From positions 1-10,410 of the forward strand of contig DIVE01000111.1 of the NCBI GenBank assembly GCA_002423265.1: a DNA stretch of 10,410 bases. Reading direction: 5' to 3'. Shown here in pieces: positions 1 through 6,721 of the stretch. This DNA comes from Methylophilaceae bacterium UBA6140 (lineage in GTDB: Bacteria; Pseudomonadota; Gammaproteobacteria; Burkholderiales; Methylophilaceae). Below the pieces are notes generated by a model that worked only from the letters and a program-made list of their open reading frames with translations, ran no database searches and was not told the DNA's origin. The translations under genes and the position numbers were made by a program. Within the stretch, counting starts at the first letter, position 1; every line of letters begins with the position of its first letter.

Positions 1-1032
1 TACGGGCGGCATGCGAGAAGCGCGATCGAACGTGCGCGCGAGCAAGTCGCCGATGCAGTCAATGCACACCCGTCACAAGTGATCTTCACTTCCGGCGGCA
101 CGGAAGCCAACAATCTGGCTGTGACCGGTATCGCCGGCAGTTACGGCATCAGTCAGATCGCCGTCAGCGCTATTGAACACCCCTGCATTTCGCGTCCTGC
201 GCTGGCCATGCAGCAGCGCGGCTGGAAGCTGGCCGTATTGCCGGTCAACAACAGCGGCATGGTGCAGGAAAGCAGCGTCGAGCAATTGCTGCAAACGGAA
301 ACCAGCCTGCTATCGGTGATGCTGGCCAACAACGAAACCGGCGTCCTGCAGAAAGTGGCGGCCATTGCGGCCATTGCCCGCAGTAAAGGTGTTACCGTAC
401 ATACCGATGCAGTTCAGGCCTTGGGCAAGATCAAGGTCGATTTCGCCGAACTGAACGTAAATGCGATGACGCTTTCGTCGCACAAGATCAACGGCCCGCA
501 GGGAGCCGGTGCGCTGATACTCGACAAACGTATCGATATCCAGCCGATCATGCATGGCGGCGGACAGGAAAGAGGGTTGCGCAGCGGTACCGAGAACGTG
601 GCCGCGATTGTCGGCTTCGGCGCCGCCTGCGAACTGCTGAACACAAGACTGTTGCAGGAACCGGGCCGTATCCGCCAGTTGCGCGAGCGTCTGGAGATCG
701 GCCTGAAAAAGCTCGGCGCCGTCATTTTCGGCGCGGATGCGGAAAGATTGGCCAACACCAGTTTTTTCGCCTTCAATGAAATCGAGGGCGAGACTCTGGT
801 GATGGCGCTGGATCGCAAGGGCTTTGCCGTTGCCAGCGGCTCCGCCTGTTCCAGCGACAGCTCAGAGCCGAGCGCGGTACTGCTGGCGATGGGCGTGGAG
901 CCCGATCTCGCCAAGGGCGCGATTCGCGTGAGTCTCGGCACCAACAACAGCCCGGAGCAGATCGATGCGTTTGTTGAAGTGCTGCAAGGCGAAATTACCA
1001 GGCTGCGGCAGCTGACAGCGGTAGCCGTATGA
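1..1032 (+). CDS. Cysteine desulfurase paralogue (NifS/IscS family), 5' end missing
   Basis: A PLP-dependent class V aminotransferase-fold enzyme that would convert L-cysteine to L-alanine and an enzyme persulfide. The frame is open from base 1, so the start lies outside; alignment with the IscS downstream suggests about 42 residues are missing. In the 343 visible residues I see the cofactor loop SGGTEANNLA (31-40), His60, the Asp136/Gln139 pair in HTDAVQA, the Schiff-base lysine Lys162 in [22 protein letters not shown] (186-197) and the catalytic cysteine Cys283 in SGSACSSDSSEPS. It is clearly a paralogue of IscS, not a copy: the loop after the cysteine differs, and it ends at EITRLRQLTAVAV without the IscS tail that docks IscU. 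It lies 45 bp before iscS, in the place where many betaproteobacteria carry such a gene after iscR. The family assignment is firm. Whether it serves IscU, another acceptor or a different pathway cannot be told. Confidence 0.93.
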   Translation, partial: YGRHARSAIERAREQVADAVNAHPSQVIFTSGGTEANNLAVTGIAGSYGISQIAVSAIEHPCISRPALAMQQRGWKLAVLPVNNSGMVQESSVEQLLQTETSLLSVMLANNETGVLQKVAAIAAIARSKGVTVHTDAVQALGKIKVDFAELNVNAMTLSSHKINGPQGAGALILDKRIDIQPIMHGGGQERGLRSGTENVAAIVGFGAACELLNTRLLQEPGRIRQLRERLEIGLKKLGAVIFGADAERLANTSFFAFNEIEGETLVMALDRKGFAVASGSACSSDSSEPSAVLLAMGVEPDLAKGAIRVSLGTNNSPEQIDAFVEVLQGEITRLRQLTAVAV

Positions 1033-1077
1033 CTGTACGAAAATTGAATGCTGAACCATAAAATACCAGGACCCATA

Positions 1078-2292
1078 ATGACTGTTAAAACACCGATCTA
1101 TCTGGATTACTCAGCCACCACACCGGTAGACCCGCGCGTGGCGGAAAAGATGATCCCCTACATCACCGAATTCTTCGGCAACCCTGCATCGCGCAGCCAT
1201 TCTTTCGGCTGGACCGCGGAAAAAGCCGTGGAAAACGCCCGTGAAGAAGTCGCGAAGCTGGTCAATGCCGATCCGCGCGAAATCGTCTGGACTTCCGGCG
1301 CAACCGAGTCCAACAATCTGGCGATCAAGGGTGCAGCGCATTTTTACAGCGGCAAGGGCAAACACATCATCACCGTCATGACCGAACACAAGGCCGTGAT
1401 CGACCCGGTGCGCGAACTCGAACGCGAAGGGTTTGAAGCGACATTCCTGCAACCCGAGCCGAACGGCCTGGTAGACATCGAAAAATTCAAGGCAGCCATC
1501 CGTCCTGATACGGTGCTTGCCTCCGTCATGTTCGTCAACAATGAAATCGGCGTGATTCAGGATATAGAAGCCATCGGCAACCTCTGCCGCGAACACGGCA
1601 TCATCTTCCACGTTGACGCAGCGCAGGCTACCGGCAAAGTCGCCATCAATCTGGAAAAACTGCCGGTCGATCTGATGAGCTTCTCCGCCCACAAAACCTA
1701 CGGCCCCAAGGGCATCGGCGCGCTGTATGTACGTCGCAAACCGCGCGTGCGTCTGGAAGCGCAAATGCACGGCGGCGGTCACGAACGCGGCTTGCGTTCG
1801 GGCACGCTCGCTACCCACCAGATCGTCGGCATGGGTGAAGCTTTCCGCATCGCCCGCGAAGAAATGGAACTGGAGAATGTACGTATCCGCCGCCTGCGCG
1901 AGAGACTGCTGGCAGGCCTGAAGGAAATCGACGAGGTCTATGTCAACGGCGATCTCAAGCAGCGCGTGCCGCACAACCTCAACATCAGCTTCAACTTCGT
2001 CGAAGGCGAATCGCTGATCATGGCAGTCAAGGACATCGCCGTTTCATCGGGCTCGGCCTGCACCTCGGCCAGCCTTGAACCCAGCTACGTGCTGCGCGCA
2101 CTGGGCCGCTCGGATGAACTCGCACACAGCTCGATCCGCTTCTCCATCGGTCGCTTCACGACAGAGGAAGAAATCGACTACACGATTGCACTGATGAAGA
2201 GCAAGATCGGCAAGCTGCGGGAACTCTCGCCGCTGTGGGAAATGCACCAAGAGGGAATAGACCTGTCCAAAGTAGAGTGGGCAGCTCATTAG
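1078..2292 (+). CDS. iscS: Cysteine desulfurase IscS
   Basis: The housekeeping sulfur donor of ISC assembly: a cytosolic, homodimeric PLP enzyme that passes persulfide sulfur to IscU and to tRNA-thiolation partners. With the start at 1078 the protein is 404 residues, as in E. coli, and all key residues keep their E. coli numbers: His104, Asp180, Gln183, PLP lysine Lys206 in [10 protein letters not shown], and catalytic Cys328 in [14 protein letters not shown]. The C-terminal tail [18 protein letters not shown], the IscU-docking segment of IscS, is present. An in-frame ATG at 1048 would add ten residues with no counterpart in the family. The ATG at 1078 follows AGGA at a suitable distance and gives the usual N-terminus ([13 protein letters not shown]). 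It sits 45 bp after its paralogue and is followed by an unusually long 241-bp gap before iscU. Confidence 0.98.
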   Translation: MTVKTPIYLDYSATTPVDPRVAEKMIPYITEFFGNPASRSHSFGWTAEKAVENAREEVAKLVNADPREIVWTSGATESNNLAIKGAAHFYSGKGKHIITVMTEHKAVIDPVRELEREGFEATFLQPEPNGLVDIEKFKAAIRPDTVLASVMFVNNEIGVIQDIEAIGNLCREHGIIFHVDAAQATGKVAINLEKLPVDLMSFSAHKTYGPKGIGALYVRRKPRVRLEAQMHGGGHERGLRSGTLATHQIVGMGEAFRIAREEMELENVRIRRLRERLLAGLKEIDEVYVNGDLKQRVPHNLNISFNFVEGESLIMAVKDIAVSSGSACTSASLEPSYVLRALGRSDELAHSSIRFSIGRFTTEEEIDYTIALMKSKIGKLRELSPLWEMHQEGIDLSKVEWAAH

Positions 2293-2295
2293 AAA

Positions 2296-2413
2296 GCGTT
2301 CTTTGCTTGTCTGGCGTTGTTGCCGGCCTGCTCGTTTAGAACAAACTAAACGTCGCCGCCATCTGCCTAGCCCAGCAAACAAATCACTGAGTTTTAAGTA
2401 AGTTTTCAAATGC
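2296..2413. repeat. Hairpin-bearing intergenic unit, left half of the iscS-iscU gap
   Basis: This non-coding stretch begins just after the iscS stop. It holds a perfect hairpin, CGTTTAG (2333-2339) and CTAAACG (2346-2352), around a six-base AACAAA loop. Its right end, TTTCAAATGC (2404-2413), resembles the right terminal repeat of the neighbouring unit (TTTCAAACGC) and can pair with that unit's left end across AACAA, making a 10-bp stem with one G-T wobble. The layout (central hairpin, GTTG to the left, CGTCG near the centre) is loosely like the neighbour's, so it may be a second, diverged repeat or part of one larger composite. Its left boundary is uncertain. No run of T marks it as a terminator. 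Confidence 0.45.
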
Positions 2414-2418
2414 AACAA

Positions 2419-2519
2419 GCGTTTGAAATAGGAAGCAAAATCAAGGCGACAAGCTGAAGGCAGTACATATAGTACGACGAAGCGCAGTCAACGCAGAGTT
2501 TGCGATGTATTTCAAACGC
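2419..2519. mobile_element. 101-bp Correia-like miniature element (MITE candidate)
   Basis: The unit has perfect 12-bp terminal inverted repeats, GCGTTTGAAATA (2419-2430) and TATTTCAAACGC (2508-2519), and no coding capacity. The interior carries ATCAAGGCGAC (2440-2450), then AGTACATATAGTACG (2462-2476), then CAACGC. From memory, the short neisserial Correia element (about 105 bp) has AAGGCGAC, AGTACAAATAGTACGG and CAACGCC in the same order, but different ends (TATAGTGG). I see no obvious target duplication at the borders. The right end lies three bases from the iscU Shine-Dalgarno, so the element forms most of the iscU leader. That it is mobile or repeated in the genome is inferred. Confidence 0.6.
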
Positions 2520-2522
2520 ACT

Positions 2523-2527
2523 AGGAG
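2523..2527 (+). promoter_or_regulatory. Shine-Dalgarno of iscU
   Basis: AGGAG lies six bases before the iscU ATG. It is the strongest ribosome-binding site I see in the operon, and it starts only three bases after the terminal repeat of the upstream element. Folding of that repeat could therefore affect access to it. Confidence 0.8.
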
Positions 2528-2533
2528 AGTGAA

Positions 2534-2929
2534 ATGGCATATTCAGATAAGGTTTTAGACCACTACGAGAACCCGCGTAACGTCGGCTCTCTCGACAAGA
2601 ACGACCCGCAGGTCGGCACCGGCATGGTAGGCGCGCCTGCTTGCGGCGACGTCATGAAGTTGCAGATCAAGGTCAACGACAGCGGCATCATCGAAGATGC
2701 CAAGTTCAAAACCTACGGTTGCGGCTCGGCCATTGCGTCCAGCTCGCTGGTCACCGAATGGTTGAAGGGCAAATCGCTGGATGAAGCGGCAGAGATCAAG
2801 AACTCGGCAATTGCCGAGGAACTGGCCCTGCCTCCGGTCAAGATTCACTGTTCCGTGCTGGCGGAAGACGCCATCAAGGCAGCGGTTGCCGACCTCAAAT
2901 CCAAACAATCGGACAAAGAGGTCGCGTAA
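2534..2929 (+). CDS. iscU: Fe-S cluster scaffold protein IscU
   Basis: The scaffold on which [2Fe-2S] clusters are built from IscS sulfur, iron and electrons before transfer to apoproteins. The 131 residues contain the three cluster ligands Cys37 (in GAPACGDV), Cys63 (in TYGCGSA) and Cys106 (in KIHCSVLA), the conserved Asp39 and His105, and the LPPVK motif at 99-103 recognised by HscA. All match E. coli IscU numbering. The start has a strong AGGAG site. iscA follows after only three bases, so the two are almost certainly co-translated. The long repeat-filled gap before this gene sets iscU-iscA-hscBA-fdx somewhat apart from iscS. In E. coli the iscS-iscU junction is where the small RNA RyhB separates expression of the two parts; whether anything similar happens here is unknown. 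Confidence 0.98.
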   Translation: MAYSDKVLDHYENPRNVGSLDKNDPQVGTGMVGAPACGDVMKLQIKVNDSGIIEDAKFKTYGCGSAIASSSLVTEWLKGKSLDEAAEIKNSAIAEELALPPVKIHCSVLAEDAIKAAVADLKSKQSDKEVA

Positions 2930-2932
2930 GAC

Positions 2933-3256
2933 ATGGCAATTACACTGACGGAGAATGCGGCGAACCGGGTACAGAAGTTCCTTGCCAACCGCGGCAAGGG
3001 TGTCGGCTTGCGTCTCGGCGTCAAGACTACCGGCTGCTCCGGCATGGCCTATACGCTGGAATTCGTTGATGAAGTGAAACCGGAAGACCTGGAATTTGAA
3101 AGCCTCGGCGTAAAAGTCATCATCGACCCCAAGAGCCTGGTATACATCGACGGCACTGAGCTGGATTTTGTCAAGGAAGGGCTCAACGAAGGCTTCAAGT
3201 TCAACAACCCGAATGTGAAGGATGAATGCGGCTGCGGCGAGAGTTTTACCATTTGA
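2933..3256 (+). CDS. iscA: A-type Fe-S carrier protein IscA
   Basis: A small HesB/IscA-family protein that binds iron or an Fe-S cluster and passes it to target enzymes, chiefly for [4Fe-4S] maturation. It has 107 residues, as in E. coli. The three ligands are Cys35 in TTGCSGMAY and the C-terminal pair Cys99 and Cys101 in DECGCGESF. An AGAGG-like site inside the end of iscU serves translation, and the ATG comes three bases after the iscU stop. The IscA assignment, as opposed to ErpA or SufA, rests mainly on its position between iscU and hscB and on the exact length. Confidence 0.96.
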   Translation: MAITLTENAANRVQKFLANRGKGVGLRLGVKTTGCSGMAYTLEFVDEVKPEDLEFESLGVKVIIDPKSLVYIDGTELDFVKEGLNEGFKFNNPNVKDECGCGESFTI

Positions 3257-3284
3257 CGCCGGTAACCGCTTCGCCGGCCGGCGT
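3256..3284 (+). other. Hairpin between iscA and hscB
   Basis: A perfect 7-bp inverted repeat, ACGCCGG (3256-3262) and CCGGCGT (3278-3284), starts at the last base of the iscA stop codon and occupies much of the 45-bp gap. No T run follows, so it is not a standard terminator. It could protect the 3' end of an iscUA transcript or weaken read-through, but this is inference. Confidence 0.4.
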
Positions 3285-3301
3285 GCCTGATTGATAGCCT
3301 G

Positions 3302-3826
3302 ATGCAAAAAAACCACTTTGAACTATTCGGCCTGCCCGCCAGGTTTTCAATTGATCTGCAAGCACTCGATCAGCTGTATCGCAAGATACAGAGCGAAGTG
3401 CATCCGGATCGTTTTGCGGCGGCCTCAAGCGCCGAGCGGCTGAAATCGATGCAGCTGGCGACCGAGGCCAACGAAGCCTACCAGATACTTAAAAACCCGA
3501 CGTCGCGTGCGCGCCATCTGCTGCAACTGCAAGGCATCGACACCCACGAAGACAGCAACACCGCAATGCCGGCCGATTTCCTGATGCTGCAAATGGAATG
3601 GCGCGAAGCGATCGAAGAAGCAAGCGCAGCCAGCGACATCGACGCACTCGACAATCTGTTGAGCGAGACGCGCAAGACCGCTCGCCAGCTGCAGCAGCAA
3701 TTGCATGCGCTGCTGGACCAGCCTGATGCAATCGCAGCGGCGGCAGAAACTGTGAGAAAACTCAGTTTTATTGATAAAGTGCAAGCGGATATCGGACATG
3801 CCATCAACAAGCTGCAGGATGCGTAA
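3302..3826 (+). CDS. hscB: Fe-S biogenesis co-chaperone HscB (J-domain protein)
   Basis: A J-type co-chaperone that brings IscU to the Hsp70 HscA and stimulates its ATPase, so that the cluster leaves the scaffold. The 174 residues begin with a short J domain (about 1-75) with the diagnostic HPD at 34-36 (SEVHPDRFA), followed by the [18 protein letters not shown] segment typical of HscB. The C-terminal part (about 85-174) is rich in Glu, Ala and Gln and fits the three-helix bundle that binds IscU. E. coli HscB has 171 residues. I see no good Shine-Dalgarno before the ATG, so initiation may be weak, in keeping with the lower need for a co-chaperone. It is flanked by hairpins on both sides. Confidence 0.96.
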   Translation: MQKNHFELFGLPARFSIDLQALDQLYRKIQSEVHPDRFAAASSAERLKSMQLATEANEAYQILKNPTSRARHLLQLQGIDTHEDSNTAMPADFLMLQMEWREAIEEASAASDIDALDNLLSETRKTARQLQQQLHALLDQPDAIAAAAETVRKLSFIDKVQADIGHAINKLQDA

Positions 3827-3838
3827 AAACCACGCATC
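3818..3838 (+). other. Hairpin over the hscB stop codon
   Basis: GATGCGT (3818-3824) and ACGCATC (3832-3838) form a perfect 7-bp stem with a seven-base loop AAAAACC. The loop contains the last two bases of the hscB TAA. No T run follows, so read-through into hscA is expected. A processing or stability role is possible only as inference. Confidence 0.4.
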
Positions 3839-3873
3839 GGCATAACACATCAACGACAGATTCAGACAAGCCC

Positions 3874-5739
3874 ATGGCCCTACTACAAATCGCCGAACCC
3901 GGCATGAGCACCGCGCCACACCAGCACAAGCTGGCGGTCGGCATCGATCTCGGCACCACCAATTCGCTGGTTGCCACCGTGCGCAGCAGCATGAGCACGG
4001 TACTGCATGACGAGGAAGGCCACGCACTGCTGCCTTCTGTCGTGCATTACCGCGCCGATGGCAGTATCGAGGTGGGATATGCCGCACAGGCGCAACAAAG
4101 CCATGACCCGCACAACACCATCGTCTCCGCCAAGCGCTTCATGGGCCGCGGCCTCAAGGATATCGGCGATACCGTGCAATTGCCCTATCAGTTCATCGAC
4201 ACGCCGGGCATGGTGCAAATTCAAACCCGTGCCGGCATCAAAAGCCCGGTGGAAGTCTCTGCCGAAATTCTCAAGGTACTGAAACAGCGTGCCGAACATG
4301 CGCTGGGAGGAGAGCTTGCCGGTGCTGTCATCACGGTGCCCGCCTATTTCGACGATGCGCAGCGCCAGGCCACCAAGGATGCGGCGCGCCTCGCCGGACT
4401 CAATGTATTGCGCCTGCTCAACGAGCCAACTGCCGCTGCTGTCGCCTATGGCCTCGATAATGCCGCAGAAGGGGTTTATGTGATTTACGACCTCGGCGGC
4501 GGCACCTTTGACGTTTCCGTGCTGCGCCTGTCGAAAGGCGTATTCGAAGTGCTGGCCACCAACGGTGATTCGGCGCTCGGTGGCGACGATTTCGACCGCC
4601 GCATTTTCTGCTGGATGCTGGAAGAAGCCAAACTCTCGCCGATCAGCCCTGAAGATACCCGACAGCTACTGACCAAGTCGCGCGAAGCCAAGGAGTGGCT
4701 GACCGATCACGCCGAAGCACGCATCACCAGCCTCCTGAAAAACGGCGAACTGGTTGATCTCACGCTCACCAGCAGCAAACTCAAGGAACTGTCGCAGCAC
4801 CTGATCGCCAAGACTCTGGCACCTATCAGGAAAGCCTTGCGCGATGCCGGGCTTTCCATCGATGAGGTCAAGGGCGTGGTCATGGTCGGCGGCGCGACGC
4901 GCATGCCGCAAGTGCGCCATGCGGTCGCCGATTTCTTCGGCCAGGACCCGCTGACCAATCTCGACCCGGACAAAGTGGTGGCGCTCGGCGCAGCCATTCA
5001 AGCCAACGTGCTGGCCGGTAACCGCGGTGAAGACGACCTGCTGCTGCTCGACGTCATCCCGCTGTCACTCGGACTCGAAACCATGGGTGGCCTCGCCGAA
5101 CGCATTATTCCACGCAACGCCACGCTGCCTGTTGCCCGCGCGCAGGATTTCACCACCTTCAAGGACGGCCAGACCGCCATGAGCATCCATGTTGTCCAGG
5201 GCGAGCGTGAACTGGTTTCGGATTGCCGTTCGCTGGCACGCTTCGAACTGCGCGGCATTCCGCCGATGGCAGCCGGCGCTGCCCGCATTCGTGTCACATT
5301 TCAGGTCGATGCCGACGGCCTGCTTTCGGTGTCGGCGCGTGAACAGACCAGCGGTGTCGAAGCGCATATTGTGGTCAAGCCTTCCTATGGCTTGAGCGAG
5401 GATGAAATCATCAACATGCTGGAAACTTCATTCAAGTCAGCCGAAACCGACAAACAGGCGCGCGCCTTGCAGGAAGCACGCGTAGAATCCCAACGATTGC
5501 TGGAAGCCATCGCGGCCGCGCTGGCAAAAGATGGTGCCTTGCTGTCTGCAAACGAAAAACAGACAATTAACGAAAAAATGCAGGCCTTGAGCGAACTGGC
5601 AAAAACCGAAGACAGTCATGCCATTCACGATGCTGTGGAGGCACTCAACCGTGCGACCGAAGAATTTGCCGCACGCCGCATGGATGCCTCGGTGAAGCAA
5701 GCGCTGGCCGGGCAGAATCTGAAAACACTGGAACTCTGA
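3874..5739 (+). CDS. hscA: Fe-S biogenesis Hsp70 chaperone HscA
   Basis: A specialised Hsp70 that binds IscU at LPPVK and uses ATP to release its cluster to acceptors. The 621 residues (616 in E. coli) show the nucleotide-binding domain with phosphate-1 loop GIDLGTTNS (23-31), [11 protein letters not shown] (183-193), phosphate-2 [12 protein letters not shown] (206-217) and the adenosine segment [10 protein letters not shown] (336-345). Then come the linker [15 protein letters not shown] (389-403), the substrate-binding beta domain and a helical lid ending in AARRMDASV. The ATG at 3874 is chosen because [10 protein letters not shown] followed by APHQ matches the HscA N-terminus; the later Met at 3904 would cut into this conserved stretch. 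The Shine-Dalgarno is weak. fdx starts one base after the stop. Confidence 0.97.
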   Translation: MALLQIAEPGMSTAPHQHKLAVGIDLGTTNSLVATVRSSMSTVLHDEEGHALLPSVVHYRADGSIEVGYAAQAQQSHDPHNTIVSAKRFMGRGLKDIGDTVQLPYQFIDTPGMVQIQTRAGIKSPVEVSAEILKVLKQRAEHALGGELAGAVITVPAYFDDAQRQATKDAARLAGLNVLRLLNEPTAAAVAYGLDNAAEGVYVIYDLGGGTFDVSVLRLSKGVFEVLATNGDSALGGDDFDRRIFCWMLEEAKLSPISPEDTRQLLTKSREAKEWLTDHAEARITSLLKNGELVDLTLTSSKLKELSQHLIAKTLAPIRKALRDAGLSIDEVKGVVMVGGATRMPQVRHAVADFFGQDPLTNLDPDKVVALGAAIQANVLAGNRGEDDLLLLDVIPLSLGLETMGGLAERIIPRNATLPVARAQDFTTFKDGQTAMSIHVVQGERELVSDCRSLARFELRGIPPMAAGAARIRVTFQVDADGLLSVSAREQTSGVEAHIVVKPSYGLSEDEIINMLETSFKSAETDKQARALQEARVESQRLLEAIAAALAKDGALLSANEKQTINEKMQALSELAKTEDSHAIHDAVEALNRATEEFAARRMDASVKQALAGQNLKTLEL

Positions 5740-5740
5740 C

Positions 5741-6082
5741 ATGCCACAAATCATCGTATTACCGCACGTGGAACTCTGCCCTGAAGGTGCCGCTTTCGAG
5801 GCCGAAAAAGGCGTGTCGATCTGCGACAACCTGCTCAACCACGAGATTGATATCGACCACGCCTGCGACAAGGTCTGCGCCTGTACCACCTGTCATGTCA
5901 TCGTGCGCGAAGGCTACAAAACGCTGAACCCGGCCGAAGAAAAGGAAGAAGACCTGCTGGACAAGGCCTGGGGACTGGAGCCGAATTCCCGCTTGTCCTG
6001 CCAGGCTATCGTCAGCGACGCCGATCTCGTGATCGAAATTCCGAAATACTCGATCAACATGGCCAAGGAAGGCCATCGCTGA
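5741..6082 (+). CDS. fdx: ISC-type [2Fe-2S] ferredoxin
   Basis: A small adrenodoxin-type ferredoxin that gives electrons for cluster assembly on IscU, probably by reducing IscS-bound persulfide sulfur. The 113 residues hold the ligands Cys42, Cys48, Cys51 and Cys87 (in HACDKVCACTTCHVI and RLSCQAI), plus the non-ligand Cys46 also seen in E. coli Fdx. The N-terminus IIVLPHVELCPEG is typical. The ATG lies one base after the hscA stop, so translation is probably coupled. It is the last gene of the operon: no iscX follows, and a hairpin lies just beyond, facing a convergent gene. Confidence 0.97.
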   Translation: MPQIIVLPHVELCPEGAAFEAEKGVSICDNLLNHEIDIDHACDKVCACTTCHVIVREGYKTLNPAEEKEEDLLDKAWGLEPNSRLSCQAIVSDADLVIEIPKYSINMAKEGHR

Positions 6083-6087
6083 TATTC

Positions 6088-6118
6088 AAAAAAACAGGGC
6101 TTCTATGGAAGCCCTGTT
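6088..6118 (-). terminator. Hairpin terminator between fdx and the convergent small gene
   Basis: AACAGGGCTTC (6093-6103) and GAAGCCCTGTT (6108-6118) form an 11-bp perfect stem with a four-base loop. On the - strand the stem is followed by a run of seven T (A at 6088-6094 on +), a textbook terminator for the gene ending at 6127. On the + strand the following bases are not T-rich, so for fdx it is a weaker stop or a 3'-end protecting structure. Confidence 0.85.
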
Positions 6119-6126
6119 GCATTGCA

Positions 6127-6546
6127 TCATTTAATTTCGGATTTTGTGCTTTTTGCTGCCGGCTTGCCAGCCGTCCTGGCGGGCGTTTTGGTTTTGGCGG
6201 CAGGTTTCGCCGGCTTTGCCGCCGGGGCTTTTTCTGCAGTCGCTTTCGCCGCTGATTTTTTAACAACCGCCTGCTCTACATCGGCGCTGTTCTTTGATGC
6301 CAGTTTCCTTTCCGCCTTGGCTTTCTTGTCAGCGTCCTGTTTTCTGATCTTTTCCCAGTTCTTGCGCCACTCGGCAAGCTGTTCATCCTCGATTTCGAGC
6401 TGAATCGCGATTGCCTCCTCTACGCTCAATTTCTCCTTCAGCAACCTGTTCGGCAACTTGCCGGACATGCGCGAAAGAATGCGCTGCTGTTCGTCATCAT
6501 TAAGTAACAAAGCTTTTTCAAGATATTCTGGTTTGCTTATTTTCAT
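6127..6546 (-). CDS. Hypothetical protein with Lys/Ala/Pro-rich H1-like tail
   Basis: Function unknown. The 139-residue product has two parts. Residues 1-70 (starting MKISKPEYLEKALLLNDDEQ) are helical and charged, with ILSRMSGKLPNRLLKEKLSV and then an acidic stretch IEDEQLAEW; I believe similar heads occur in hypothetical proteins of other betaproteobacteria. Residues 71-139 are strongly basic and of low complexity, with many AAK, KPA and TAGKPAAK units, like the tails of bacterial histone H1-like proteins and AlgP. No signal peptide or membrane segment is seen. An AAAGGCAGG site lies two bases before the ATG, and a clear terminator follows. A nucleic-acid-binding role is suggested only by the tail. 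The tail is prone to length variation between strains. Confidence 0.85.
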   Translation of the reverse strand: MKISKPEYLEKALLLNDDEQQRILSRMSGKLPNRLLKEKLSVEEAIAIQLEIEDEQLAEWRKNWEKIRKQDADKKAKAERKLASKNSADVEQAVVKKSAAKATAEKAPAAKPAKPAAKTKTPARTAGKPAAKSTKSEIK

Positions 6547-6595
6547 CGCCTGCCTTTAGTAGTGAACACATCCATAGATTAGTGTACTGGTTTCA

Positions 6596-6627
6596 ATTGT
6601 CATCAAATTTGAAATTTTTATGACAAT
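6596..6627. promoter_or_regulatory. Palindromic operator candidate upstream of the small gene
   Basis: ATTGTCAT (6596-6603) and ATGACAAT (6620-6627) are perfect 8-bp inverted repeats around a 16-base AT-rich centre, 50 bases before the start of the - strand gene. On the - strand, the 18 bases at 6626-6609 also match my recollection of the Pho-box consensus at 14 of 18 places, but there is no good -10 at the expected spacing. It could be an operator for an unidentified regulator. No convincing -35/-10 pair was found. Confidence 0.4.
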
Positions 6628-6663
6628 CCAAAACGGCAGATCACTGTATTGATCCCGGGCGGC

Positions 6664-6687
6664 AAAAAGCCCGCTTGCGCGGGCCTT
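6664..6687 (-). terminator. Terminator after the porin gene
   Basis: Read on the - strand, GCCCGC and GCGGGC (6684-6679 and 6674-6669) form a GC-rich 6-bp stem closed by the GNRA tetraloop GCAA. A wobble pair and two A-T pairs extend it, and TTTTT (6668-6664) follows at once. This is a classic Rho-independent terminator, 35 bases beyond the porin stop. Confidence 0.9.
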
Positions 6688-6721
6688 GTGCTACTACGAT
6701 ACAACGAGGAGATCGTTTGAT

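Noticed and set aside
414..1076. 220-codon open frame on the - strand opposite the first cysteine desulfurase
   Set aside because: Shadow of a well-supported gene; the Ser/Pro/Arg-rich product has no family features.
1048..1077. Earlier in-frame ATG for iscS
   Set aside because: It would add ten residues ([10 protein letters not shown]) absent from the family; the ATG at 1078 gives the exact 404-residue E. coli length and has its own AGGA.
1111..1974. Long open frame of 287 codons on the - strand opposite iscS
   Set aside because: It lies wholly inside a gene with every IscS catalytic residue in place, has no recognisable motif and a composition typical of an antisense shadow of a GC-rich gene.
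2044..2418. Possible - strand gene across the iscS end and the iscS-iscU gap
   Set aside because: It overlaps the iscS active-site region, shows no motif and runs through repeat-like DNA.
2296..2519. CRISPR array or small-RNA gene in the iscS-iscU gap
   Set aside because: There are no regularly spaced direct repeats, only inverted repeats, and no terminator with a T run to end a small RNA.
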